The notes below the pieces were generated by a model. The model made no database searches, had not been told where the DNA came from, and was given only the letters and a program-made list of their open reading frames with translations. The translations under genes were made by a program, and so were the position numbers. Shown one piece after another: positions 10,539 to 21,290 of a stretch of DNA of 64,000 nt. The DNA is taken from contig BCHU01000014.1 of NCBI GenBank assembly GCA_001599715.1, positions 898,858 through 962,857 on the forward strand, given 5' to 3'. Every line of letters begins with the position of its first letter. Within the stretch, counting starts at the first letter, position 1. Origin of the DNA: Phaeotremella fagi (taxonomy: Eukaryota > Basidiomycota > Tremellomycetes > Tremellales > Phaeotremellaceae).

Positions 10539-13098
10539 ATGTCATCTCAATCTCAATCCGATCCCCAAGGTCACTCTCGTGCGGACGATGCTCTCCCTAT
10601 GCGGAGGACAGGTCATGCCTGTAATCAATGTCGCGAAAGGTATGTTCAATCCGTTTATGCATTCTCTTCTTTTTTCCGGTGTCGCTTCGGACGGACCGGA
10701 CGACAACCTTTTCTCAAACATTTCATCTCTTGTTTGATCGACCATTAGGAGACTAACGGCATTTTGTAGAAAACAACGTTGCGGTGGTTTCACCTATGAC
10801 GTGAAGTGTCGACCGTGTACCAAACGCAATGTGAAATGCTCTTTCGAAGACGCTTCTTCAGATCCCCGGCTGAATCCCTATCTACGTCTTCAGCCTAAAT
10901 CCCCAACATCTCAAGATACCACCTCCTCACACAGTCTCTCTAGCTCCCTCAACGGAGTTGCTCAATTCACCAACTACCCTCCAATTGCATCTCAATCGAC
11001 CATCTCCCCCAGTCCTACGGATGGAACTTTACCCAAACAAGTGGAATCTCTTCGGAACCAGTAAGTTGTATCACATGTCCCCGCTGATCAATTAGACTTG
11101 CTGAGCTGGAAAAGCGTCTTGGATCTTCACAAACATACCCAATCACCTTCAATGATCAAACATCTCCACAAGACTTGTTCATGCCCAGCGCACCGGTTTA
11201 TGTCCCGACCTATCAGTAAGTGATCCATATTTATATCGCTGACATATAGACCCCCGCCAGAACTGTCAGGTATATCCCCAATAAACAGCATCAGCAGTGT
11301 ACCACCCACCGGGTCCTATGTTGAAGGTCCTCTCAGTACATTGAGCTCTATCCAAGTCGACGCACCGTTTGAGACAGAGATCCATGATCCGATCGGTCGC
11401 AACATCATTACTTTGGGAGAGGCCCATGTCATGTTTAGATTGTGAGTAGTTAAACTGAACAACCACTAAACGAATCTCAGGTTCTTCTCCCATTGTCACC
11501 CAAGTGCACCTTTCCTTGAGAATGGATTTGATTCAGATTTGGACAGAGTTAGACAAACCAGTTCATTACTGTTTCTAGCTATACTTTCAGTTGGGGCAAG
11601 GTTTTGGAGTTATTCCTCACGGTACGTCAACAATGTAGCATTACTGACTCCCAGATCCTCCTGCTGGCTACACCCACGGTACCCTGATCTTATCCAGCTG
11701 CTCGACTCCGAAGTTATGAGATTGACTCTTCGTCCTGCTCAGAACGATCTCAAATTGGAAACAGTCCAAGGCATGATTCTGTGTGCTCATTGGATGCCGT
11801 TTGATCTGTCGACGGATAAGAAACGATACCGTTCACGTTTCTGGGAAGGTGGTGCTTGGCAATGTCTTGGGTTGGCCATTCGATGGGCGACTTTCTTGAC
11901 ATTGGAACGCAGTTGTGTAACAAGTTTTCATCAGATATCTGGTGTGTCTAGGGATGACATCAGGCGCTACAGAACAATGCTGTATCTCACTGAAAGTGAT
12001 TGCTAGTGAGTACAAGTCGCTGCCATGCATTTACACCTTTAGTTTGGCTCTTTCCGCTCGACGTCCTCCAAATCTCAACCCTGGTCCCCTGAACGAAGTT
12101 TTGGCCAACTTTTTACGTTGTCCTGGGCTCCAACAAACAGATGTCAGATTGACTTCGCTATTCAGAGTTGCTTGCGGAACTCACGTCACGGGTTGTCGTC
12201 CAACGACAATCGAGAGTGTGGAAGCTTTTGACAAAGATGTAGAGTTGATTGAGCGGTGAGTTGAATCTCAGGAATGGTGCTGATAGTCCCAGCCATTTCA
12301 CAACCAGCACAGGTGACCGATCTTCCGACAACATGAGCCAGCATTTCCCCTTCAGTAAGTCTTTCACTTGGCCGTGTCTGATAGCAGCTTCCCTACGATG
12401 GTATCGACTTTCTTACGCCTGTGCCTTTCTGGACGTCGCCGAGCCTGCTCAACGTGGGGGCAAAGCCTTGACATGGTGTATCCAATGGGCTAGCCAAATC
12501 CTCTTCCATCTATCCAGATCCCCGACACAAGACTCAATCGACGTCTTTAACCACTCCCCGTACGTCGCTCTTGAACCAGACCCAGGAATCGTGGAGATCA
12601 TGGCATTCGCGATTGATCACTACTTTGTTGTCATGTCTTACGCTGCGTTCTTCTTGGTAAACGTATGGCTGAGTAATTTTATCAATCGTAAGTTTGGATC
12701 GTATGCTCCGCTGACATGACCAAGTCAACCTCCAACCTGTCACACAAGCTCAAGGCATCATCAATGATCCAATCAACACACTTCTATTTAGATTGGTAGA
12801 TGTCGCAGCTCGTACGTTGGAAGCCGCAAGTCCACCTGAAGGTCATCTTGCAAGAAGATACGTACCCCTTTTGAGAGGGATGACCAATATCATTCAAGCT
12901 GGTAACGCCAATACACAGAACACAGCGGTATCTTCTAATGTCATTTCGACACTCCCAAATCCACCTGAGGTTCTGGGTGATCCTGGGGAAGAACTTTGGA
13001 GCATGTGGCAACAGGCTGGACTTGATCCAATAGTACTTCCAAGCATGTTGGATGGTCTATTTGACGGATCTCAGTCACACGTGTCCAATGGGCAGTAA
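10539..13098 (+). CDS. Zn2Cys6 transcription factor
   Basis: This is a nuclear DNA-binding regulator of roughly 750 residues. The ATG at 10539 opens MSSQSQSDPQGHSRADD. The upstream reading frame has no ATG. A 130-base intron (10640-10769) splits the zinc cluster. After splicing it reads C-NQ-C-x6-C-x8-C-RP-C-x6-C, the correct Zn2Cys6 spacing. A Ser/Thr/Pro-rich linker follows. Then comes a fungal-specific transcription factor domain with helical segments around 11539-12719, including MDRVRQTSSLLFLAILSVGA and HPRYPDLIQLLDSEVMR. It lies only 134 bases upstream of the alpha-glucosidase on the same strand and is divergent from the aminotransferase, so either may be its target. The position resembles fungal maltose loci with regulator, maltase and permease together, but that analogy is an inference. 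Confidence 0.85.
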
Positions 13099-13232
13099 GA
13101 TAAAGTTGTAGATTTGTAAATGCATTACCCTGAATGCTTCGGTGTAACCGCTTTTTCACAGCATCGCTCCAGCCGATACGCTACCTTAAGTAATAACACT
13201 CGTCTATTGCATCATGCAGTTGATCCATAATC

Positions 13233-15439
13233 ATGACTGAAGTTCAGCAAGTAGCAGATCGAGCTTGGTGGAAAGAAGCGACAGTTTACCAGGGTAAGTG
13301 ATTGATTTGTGTGACAACTGATCAAGCAGTGTATCCTGTACGTCAAACACGTTATCGACATACTAATCCCAGGCGTCTTTCGCTGATCATGCTGACAATG
13401 GTCATGGTACTATGCGAGGTATCCTGGAACGTATTCCATATCTGAAAGAACTTGGAGTGGACATGGTCTGGCTTTCGCCTTGCTACGAAAGTCCTCAGGC
13501 AGATATGGGTTATGACATTTCAAAGTGGGTACAGAGAATGTGATAAAACTAACGCCCAGTTACCAAAAGATCGACCCTCGTTATGGTACTCTGGATGACT
13601 GGGACGCTGTCAAAGACGCATGTCATGAGAGAGGGATGCGACTAGTAATGGACCTTGTAGTGAACCACAGTTCTGATCAAGTAAGTAACCTGTCCTTAAA
13701 TCCACTCACCTGACACCTTCCAGCATGCATGGTTCAAAGAATCACGGTCTTCTAAAACCAATCCTAAAAGAAACTGGTATCATTGGCATCCAGGAAAAAT
13801 CGACAGTGAAGGCAAACGGGTTCCTCCAAACAACTGGAAATCGAGTTTTGGAGTGTGAGCAAACGCCTCTGCGAAAACACTGACAATCGTAGAGGTTCCG
13901 CTTGGCAATGGGATGAGGGTTCAGAAGAATATTATCTCCATCTTTATTTGACAGAGCAACCAGATCTGAACTGGGAGTGTGAGGAGCTTAGACAAGCGGT
14001 GTATACGATGATGAAATGGTGGCTTGATCGGGGAGCTGATGGGTTCAGAATGGATGTCGTGAGTCAATCTCGAAATTGGACCCCTAATTCATCTTGACAG
14101 ATAAACTACATATCGAAAGCACCTGGCTACCCGGATGCACCTATCACAGTACCTGGACGTGAATTTCAGAGTTTTGGTTCGCTCTCAGTCAATCGTCCTC
14201 GAGTTCATGAATTCCTCAAAGAGATGCATCGAGAAGTCCTTAGTCATTACGATTGCTTCTGGTAAGATTGATTTTGTTATCCAACTGACCTGTCAGCGTT
14301 GGCGAATGTCCTGGATCTGATGGCCCAGAATCGTTCGCTTTGTACTCTCAACCTGAGAATAAGGAGCTGCAAATGGTTTTCCATTTCCATCAGTAGGTCA
14401 TCTGCCTTGCAACATCCAAGCTAACTTTACGTAGCCAAGGATTCGACCGGGTTCAGAGAGCTTGGGGACGTAGCTGGAACCCAGAATGGAAACTCACGGA
14501 AATGAAGAAAAGATTCAACACTTGGAATGTTGAGCTACCTCGGGAGGGCGGTTGGAACTCTAACTAGTGAGCTCTGATGTGGACTCGCGCTGACCAACCA
14601 AGTCTCGAGAACCACGACCAGTCGAGAATCATTTCTCGTCTTGCCTCTGATCACCCTGACAACCGTCTTGTCAGTGCTAAGCTATGTTGTATGCTGCATA
14701 CCACTCTCACCGGTACTCTTTTCGTGTACCAAGGACAAGAAATCGGTATGGTCAATATTCCCAAAGATTGGTCAGAAGAAGAATACAAAGATATCGAAGC
14801 TGTTCAGAATCTTCAGGGTGAAAGAGAATACCTCAAGCAACAGGGTATCTCAGAAGAGGGGACGATGAAGGAAGTTTTGAAAAGTCTTCGAATGACTGCT
14901 AGAGACAATGGAAGAACCCCAATGCAGGTGGGTGAAAGTGTGGGATTGTGCTTACACTGTCTAGTGGGACGACTCCCTGTATGCTGGATTCTCCCAAGCC
15001 AAGCCATGGATGCGTGTTCACGACGATTACAATGTATGGAATGCGAAGAGCCAAATGGCAGACCCGCATTCTGCCTGGTCATTCTGGCAAAAGATGCTAC
15101 AGATCCGTAAACAATATCCCGTCTTGATCTATGGTATGTACTGTATGTGTACATCAACTAACAAGTCTAGGCGAGTTTATCCCATTAGACGTAGAATCTG
15201 AAGAGAATTACGCCTACATTCGTCACGATCATGCCACTGGACAGCGTGTCTTGGTCGTCTTGAACTTTGCCAAAGGTAAAGATGGCATGGGATCAGCCGT
15301 CTCGTTCGATCCTTTTGCCTTTGGTGTTGATGTCAGTCAAGCAACAATGCTGATATCTAATGGTGCAAGTGATGCTTCAAGTACCGTTGATACGCCAATA
15401 CAGTTAGCAAAGTGGGAAGGAAGAGTTTATCTACTTTAA
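13233..15439 (+). CDS. GH13 alpha-glucosidase (maltase / oligo-1,6-glucosidase)
   Basis: This is an intracellular-type retaining alpha-glucosidase of about 590 residues without a signal peptide, hydrolysing maltose, isomaltose or sucrose-like substrates. The start [20 protein letters not shown] joins through an 8-base microexon (13330-13337) to [17 protein letters not shown]13 landmarks follow: [28 protein letters not shown] with the nucleophile Asp, FWVGECPG with the acid/base Glu, and LENHDQSR with the transition-state Asp. The LENHD motif is rebuilt only after removing a 36-base intron (14567-14602). The C-terminal beta-domain ends KWEGRVYLL. Neighbours are a Zn2Cys6 regulator upstream and an MFS permease downstream on the same strand. 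With the permease at 3647 this suggests alpha-glucoside uptake and hydrolysis. Confidence 0.93.
13330..13337 (+). other. 8-base microexon of alpha-glucosidase
   Basis: TGTATCCT lies between two introns of 36 bases (13294-13329) and 35 bases (13338-13372). It supplies the V-Y-P of VYQ-VYP-ASF, which is invariant in this GH13 group. Skipping it shifts the frame. Confidence 0.8.
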
Positions 15440-16099
15440 CATCATGCATGAATGGACCTGTACCTTTTTCGGTACATGAAACAACTTCTTTTGAGCTTCA
15501 TACAGATCAAATCACAAATGCTACAATGCATGAGCTTGACTAATATTCAAGACCGCATGCGGTCTTCAATGTAGTTGCAAAACTCGAGTGAGACTTTCAT
15601 ACACGCAAACTTTCTCTGACAGTAAGGACAATAGTTCGTTGTTGCCACCGCCTCTTAACTCCTTCGGACTGATGTATTGGGTGTCTAAATGATTGAGTGA
15701 TCAGTCAAGTTCACACCTCAAACGTAGTCGTGTGAACAAGAGTATTCCGCCACTGAGATCAGCTCTCTACTCCTGGACCCGGATTCACACCAACCTATCA
15801 TCACCGCGTGACTATCAATCCATACGGTAGCTCCTATCGGGCTGATGTCGTGATTAATCTGCACTCCTATCAGCATATCTAAATATATCTTTTCTATCTG
15901 CAACGCTATCAAGTTCAAATACATTGTCGGCTTGGCGATAGGCAAGTTTCTATAATTAGATTTTGTCAACTTCGCAGTCCGGAAGAACCGACTCCAGAAG
16001 CAGGGTCACATATTTAATCAATGTCCCTTATCAAAACCCTATGTATATATTCGAAGAGAATAACAGACACATCTCCCCATTATTCACTTACTTCACACC
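15440..16099. other. Intergenic region with 18-bp palindrome
   Basis: This region holds the 3' flank of the alpha-glucosidase and the promoter of the permease at 16100. Its clearest element is a perfect palindrome at 15549-15566. A TATA-like TATGTATATA lies at about 16039-16048. No coding region is supported. Confidence 0.4.
15549..15566. promoter_or_regulatory. Perfect 18-bp palindrome with CCG-N4-CGG core
   Basis: AAGACCGCATGCGGTCTT reads the same on both strands. The core CCGCATGCGG is an everted pair of CGG half-sites, a layout used by some zinc cluster dimers. It is 110 bases after the alpha-glucosidase stop and 534 bases before the permease start, so it could be a distal operator or a 3' hairpin. 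Confidence 0.4.
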
Positions 16100-18028
16100 A
16101 TGTCTACACCTGACAACATCTCTGAGAAACACGCTTCCTCTGGCAACCATGACGTCGCTGTCTACGATGTCACTGAAAAAGAAGCACACTTTACTCTTTC
16201 CGACATTATCAAAGGAGGTGCTGTTCAAGCTCTCACTCCGTTTGAACGTAAAGCAGCCTTGATCAATGCGTAAGTGATTGGAAAGTTAAGCGTGCTTACT
16301 GTTCTAGTGAGATCGACAAGTTTGGTTTCGGTAGATATCAAATCTGTATCTGGTTCTTGTGTGGTTTTGGTTACTTCCTTGATCTCGCTTGGTCACAGGG
16401 CGTTGGATTGGCAGCTGCTGCCATCTAGTGAGTTAAATCATCAGGACTTTTACTCATACCTTTAGTCAAGAGATGGGAGTACCTTCTACCAAGACTGGTT
16501 TGATCTTCACATGTGCCAACGCTGGTCTAGCGTGAGTGATTCTTTCTGGATGAACACTAATATACAGTATCGGTGCCTTTGGTTTCGGTATCATCACTGA
16601 CATCGTTGGCCGTAAATGGGCTTTCCAACTTACTTGTTTGATCTGTTCCGTGTTTGGTATGCTTCTTGTAAGTGACTCAAAACTACCCTTGACTGATCTC
16701 AATAGGCGGCCTGTAAATTCAACTACAATGCGATCTGTGGTATCTACTTCCTCGCCTCCATTGGTCTCGGTGGAAACATCCCCATCGATGCTACTATCGC
16801 TTTGGAGTATCTTCCTCAAAACCGTCGCTTCTTGGTAGCTTTGCTCTCCATGTGGGTTACCTTTTTTTCCATCATTTTTGAGTCTTTTTAACGTATTTTT
16901 AGGTGGCAACCGATCGGGGTTGTAGGCGCCTCAGCCATCGCATTTGGAACGACTGCGAAATACCGTTGTGCTACAACAGTTCCAGCACTTCCAGCTTGTG
17001 ATTCTGTCGCTGACGGAGCCGCTTGTTGTGCTGTGGCGGATAACATGGGTTGGAGATATTCAGTCATCATTATCGGTGGTATCACTCTCGTCGTTTTCTT
17101 CTTACGATACTTTGTTTTCAAATTCCACGAGTCTCCAAAGTTCCTTCTTGGTCGTGGACGTGAACAAGAAGCTATCGACTCTCTTCACAAAATTGCCGCT
17201 TTCAACAGATGTGCTCCTCCAACCTTGACGGTCGAGGACTTCCACGCTATCGACCTGCAATGCGGTGTTACCGAGGAAGAGAAGGAAGCTAGGAAGAGCG
17301 CCAAGAGTGTCCTTGTAAACGTCGTCCACAGTCTTAACCATCTTAAAGGATTGTTCGGTAACAAGCTTGAGACTTTTATCTTCTTCCTTTTGGCTCTTGC
17401 ATACATGGTGAGTCAGCTACGGAGTTACCGTTTATTGACATTCAGGGTGATTATTGGTCCTTCAATCTTGCTGGTTCTTTCCTTCCTATCGTCCTTCTTC
17501 AAAAGAACATTTCAAGTGGTAAAAATACAGTCACCGATACCTACCGCGATTACATTTACGTTTATCTTCCTGGTACCATTGGGGCGATTTTAGCTCTGGC
17601 TTCTATTCAAATGCCTATTCTAGGTCGTAAATGGTCATTGGTTCTTTCAGCTTTACTTCAAGGTCTCGCAATGGCAATGTACACTCAAGTCAACTCTACC
17701 GTCGGTTACGTTGCTCTTAACGCGTTTGAGTATATCATGCAAACAGTAAGTTTCTACCAAAGTAGTACCACTGACACCCTGCTAGTTCTTCAACGCTGTT
17801 CTCTACGCCTCTGCTCCTGAATTGTTCGACACTTCCTACAGAGCCAGTGCCAGTGGAATGCTTTCATGTCTCGGTCGTATCGCAGGTATCGCCGCTCCGT
17901 TCGCTGGTCAGCATTTCCTCGCAGAAGCAAGTTCTGGTATTCTCTGGCTCGGAGCAGGTGGTATCTGGTTATCCAGTCTTTCAATGATCTTCCTCCCCGT
18001 TGAGATGAGATATAGACAAATGTACTAG
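16100..18028 (+). CDS. MFS permease, SV2/SVOP-like
   Basis: This is a major facilitator membrane transporter of about 530 residues, start MSTPDNISEKHASSGNHD. Helix 1 contains GFGYFLDLAWSQG, an acidic residue typical of the SV2-like branch rather than the hexose permeases. ITDIVGRKWAFQ in loop 2-3 and FKFHESPKFLLGRGRE after helix 6 support the call. A cysteine-rich exoplasmic loop (PACDSVADGAACC) lies between helices 5 and 6. MPILGRKWSLVLSALLQG is the second-half loop, and the protein ends in a helix followed by RYRQMY. Seven short introns separate the exons. Substrates of fungal SV2-like permeases are diverse (organic acids, sugars, phosphate-like solutes), so I do not assign one. It lies on the same strand as the alpha-glucosidase. 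Confidence 0.85.
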
Positions 18029-19162
18029 GTGTTCAGAAGGGCATAGATGGATCTGGGTTGCTTTTGACGCGGGATGGAAAGGCGTCTAAGGGAAAGATGT
18101 TTAATGGAAAGCCGTTTTGTATATAGATCAGTTGGGATGCTAAATCATATCCAACAAGTATATTGCATTTATCCTGAAGTAATCAAACTAGGGAACAGAC
18201 ACGACTGCAAACAACACACACAAAATAGGGTTAGTTGGGACCATATGGGCGGTGTACAGCTGGGATGTATCACTGTGTGATACGTTGTAGTTTGTCTCTC
18301 GACATTCTCCCAGATTGCCTGTAGAACCTTCATTGCATGGATCTGAGGGTGTATTGTTATGATTTTCGTCACAGAATTGGATACTGTGAGAAGCTGCAAG
18401 GTTGGTGTCTTTTCGCATAAGAGCAGCAAGTCGCAGAACGATTTTGATGAGATGTTATTTCCGTTGAATATTGGGTGAGTATGTTTTGCTTGTTGGTTTG
18501 TGTCATCCAGACAACGATGAAGAGTCCGTGCAGCCACGTGTGCCATATCAAAAAGCGCTTACGTAATATATATATATCATCATACCATCAATATATCTTG
18601 CGTTCGTATAAGAATCGTCCAGAATTCAAAGGTAACTACTATTAAAGCTAGCACGCTCTCTACCCCTCTACAGCTCTCCATCGGTGGTCTCCATGCATTT
18701 CTACTATAAACCTTTATCGGTTTATGCGTCGTCATCAAAAGCGATCAAGTTCCACCGAAATATCGAAAGCCGGCCTTGACGATAGAGTCCATACTGGAGG
18801 TGGTTTTGGAATACATGGGATGATTTGTTAGGATAGACTGGGGTTAGCATGGCAGCTGTTGTAGGTAGTCTGGACATGGAATCATTGCTTCGGATGGTAC
18901 ATAGTCCAATGTTTTAGTATGATACATAGGATTTGGTTGAGAAAGCTGAAAGTGGCAGTCACCTGATACTCACGTGGCCGCACAGACTTCGAACAATTTC
19001 CTCCGCCTAGGGATTTCCGACCAGATATCTTGATATAGGCTTATCCGCCCAGATCCTATACGGTAGAAAATCAAATCAACCTCTACCTGTCGGAGGCAGG
19101 GTTCAGAGATAAGGGACCCACTTTAAAAGTCGTAGCCTGTTATCTAATTTAACGATACCCGC
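18029..19162. other. 1.1-kb intergenic region
   Basis: This is the longest gene-free stretch of the window. It has a CACGTG E-box at about 18535-18540, an alternating AT run at about 18566-18577 and a TTTAAAA box at about 19121-19127 that may serve the gene at 19163. ORFs on the minus strand (for example 18169-18546) have no recognisable domain or start context and are not called. Confidence 0.4.
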
Positions 19163-20407
19163 ATGGATCTTTCTCCAATTTCATCTTCTTCAAACTTATC
19201 AACTCTTTCTTCAGAATCATCTTTCACTGAAATCAACTACGACATGGCTGAACAACCTACTTCCCGCGGTCTTACCAATGGTACCTCCACTCCTGCTAAA
19301 TCTTCACCTGCTCTCCAAGTCGAGAGACGTGATTATGTTGATTTAGCCCCCACCAACAGAGAAAGAGCTCATCCTATGGAAGGATTCGACGACATCTACA
19401 CCGACATTGTTGATTACATTGTCAGATGTACTCATCTTATCTGGGATGAAAGAGAAATCGGTTTAATATATACTCATTACACCCACAACTGTGTTCTTTA
19501 CGGTACAATGGGTACGATATACGACAGAGAATCTGTTGTTCGCGATACAATCCAACGTCTGGTTTCCCTCCCTGAGAGACGTGGGATGGCTACTCAAGTT
19601 CTATGGAACGGTGACGATCAAAAGGGTTTCTACACTTCTCACTTGGTTACTGGTTCCGGTAGACACACTCAACACGGTCATTACGGTCCACCAACCGGTA
19701 GAACTTTTGTTTCGCGTACCATTGCCGACTGTATGATTTACAAAAACCGTATCTACCGTGAATGGGTTGTCGCAGATCAAATGGCAATCGTTCTTCAACT
19801 CGGACTAGATCCAAACATTCTTGCTGAGCGTGCAGCCAAAGCTTTATTCGACAAGGGTCTCACCGCTATCGACATTGGAGAGAATCGTCGTATGCTCGGT
19901 CAATTACCTCCGGACGCCGAGGCAGATCTCTCCATCGCCAACAACGAAGTCGAAGCTGAAACATTGAAGTGGTTACATGAAGTCTTCAACAAACGTATGT
20001 TTGGTGGTATCAAAAAACTCTACGCCTCCAACGCTCAATATCATGGTCCTAAAATGGCCGAACTCTATGGTCCTGCTGCCGTCTTACATCAACATCTGGG
20101 TCTTGTCGGTTCGTTACCTGATTGTATCTACATGCCTCAAAACATCTTGTCAACTCCATGTGAAGAAGGTGGTATCAAGGTTGCGGTTAGATGGGTTATT
20201 GAAGGTCGTCATTTGGGTTACGGTATCTTGACAGAACTTGGTGAACCAACTGGTCATCGTCTTCAAATTATGGGAATGACGCATTATCATTACAAAGATG
20301 GAAAGATTGTTGACGAGTGGAATGTTTACGACGAACTTTCATTACTCGCTCAAATCAAACTCGCCAACATGGTAGAAAAGGCAAGGGCTGAGAAGAACTT
20401 GGCTTAG
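19163..20407 (+). CDS. Double SnoaL-like (NTF2-fold) protein, intronless
   Basis: This single-exon gene encodes 414 residues. After a Ser-rich N-terminus, two NTF2-fold units can be seen. The first, at about residues 75-215, has WDEREIGLIYTHYTHNCVLYG and GRTFVSRTIADCMIYKNR and ends REWVVADQMAIVLQLGLDP. The second, at about residues 265-400, has LHEVFNKRMFGG, a central MGMTHYHYKDGKIVDEWNVY and a matching end. SnoaL-like proteins act as small-molecule cyclases, isomerases or hydrolases. They are common in bacteria, where tandem versions occur. The second ATG, 27 codons in (MAEQPTSRG), is an alternative start. The lack of introns among intron-rich neighbours, together with a convergent intronless cupin, suggests transfer from bacteria or a shared pathway. 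The reaction is not known. Confidence 0.8.
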   Translation: MDLSPISSSSNLSTLSSESSFTEINYDMAEQPTSRGLTNGTSTPAKSSPALQVERRDYVDLAPTNRERAHPMEGFDDIYTDIVDYIVRCTHLIWDEREIGLIYTHYTHNCVLYGTMGTIYDRESVVRDTIQRLVSLPERRGMATQVLWNGDDQKGFYTSHLVTGSGRHTQHGHYGPPTGRTFVSRTIADCMIYKNRIYREWVVADQMAIVLQLGLDPNILAERAAKALFDKGLTAIDIGENRRMLGQLPPDAEADLSIANNEVEAETLKWLHEVFNKRMFGGIKKLYASNAQYHGPKMAELYGPAAVLHQHLGLVGSLPDCIYMPQNILSTPCEEGGIKVAVRWVIEGRHLGYGILTELGEPTGHRLQIMGMTHYHYKDGKIVDEWNVYDELSLLAQIKLANMVEKARAEKNLA

Positions 20408-20759
20408 TGTAGTTTATATACAGCTTGGCTCGATGTATTTATTGCATTTTCACGAGAGTGCAAGTGTGTTTTTTGTTTCGTTCAGCCCAGTAATGTTGGT
20501 ATACCATCGATTCCAGTTATGTCTACCAGCACCATACGTCCATCTTTCCATAAACATGTCAGCTAACTCCCGTAAGAAGGGTTTATCTTGATAGTCGTTA
20601 TTTATCACGTCTCATAGCAGAATGAAACTGCAGATGCACAAAAGATTTTCGAAGAAAATGCATAATAATATGGTACAAATCCCAGATCGATCTCATCCTC
20701 GAAGATCTGCCTAAACATGAGTTAGCTTAGTGTCCTAAAATTACCAAATCACCACCTAC
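20408..20759. other. Convergent intergenic region
   Basis: This gap lies between the two converging intronless genes. It is AT-rich 3' flank on both sides. I see no further gene or repeat. Confidence 0.4.
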
Positions 20760-21290
20760 CTAACGAATGAATTGGTCCACAAAGTTAGCCCCAAGTCCAA
20801 CTTTAGCATAATGCTCTCTAGCCAAGTCGATCTTTGAGAAAACATCCTCGACAGCTACTGGAACTCCCTTTGGATCGACATAGATGTAAGCACCGGTGAC
20901 ATGGAAGAGTGTGATCATTTCGGTGACACCTTCTGGAACCTCCAATGTATGGATATCTCCAGGTGGCTCGAAGGCATAACTTCCTTCTTCAGCCCACCAA
21001 TCGTGTTCTAAATAGTGCCATCTACCTCTTAACACTGTTGCGTGTACTGGACCAGCGTGACGATGTCTAGAGAGGATACCAGATTTACGAACACGAAGAA
21101 GATTGACGAAATAACCGTGGGAGACAGAGAACATGAGTGGACGGAACCATACGTCCTTTGTTTGAGGAACCCATAACCTTTCATCCGTGTTGTCTAGATC
21201 CAAGACGTTTCCGACAACGAGATCTTCGGGGACTTTGTAGAGAGGAGGACCGGAGTAGGGCACTGCGGCCATGTCTGTTGGACGTGACAT
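20760..21290 (-). CDS. Cupin, 2,4'-dihydroxyacetophenone dioxygenase-like
   Basis: This intronless gene encodes a one-domain cupin of 176 residues. It starts MSRPTDMAAVPYSGPPLYKV. The metal-site motif ILSRHRHAGPVHATVLRG and the second motif EPPGDIHTLEVPEG supply His ligands. The sequence has the look of the ChrR/DHAP-dioxygenase cupin family, whose bacterial member cleaves the ketone side chain of 2,4'-dihydroxyacetophenone to 4-hydroxybenzoate and formate. An aromatic-ketone or diketone substrate is inferred from the family. Upstream are CGG-type inverted sites (21467-21480 and 21551-21562). A 70-codon ORF (21290-21502) ends in TAATG exactly on this start codon and could be an upstream ORF. 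Confidence 0.75.
   Translation of the reverse strand: MSRPTDMAAVPYSGPPLYKVPEDLVVGNVLDLDNTDERLWVPQTKDVWFRPLMFSVSHGYFVNLLRVRKSGILSRHRHAGPVHATVLRGRWHYLEHDWWAEEGSYAFEPPGDIHTLEVPEGVTEMITLFHVTGAYIYVDPKGVPVAVEDVFSKIDLAREHYAKVGLGANFVDQFIR

Noticed and set aside
10446..10748. Extended N-terminus of the Zn2Cys6 protein from 10446
   Set aside because: It begins with GTG, and its 3' part runs into the intron that splits the zinc cluster.
18169..18546. 125-codon minus-strand ORF in the long intergenic region
   Set aside because: Composition looks random, no domain or splice continuation is seen, and it lies in the 3' flank of the permease.
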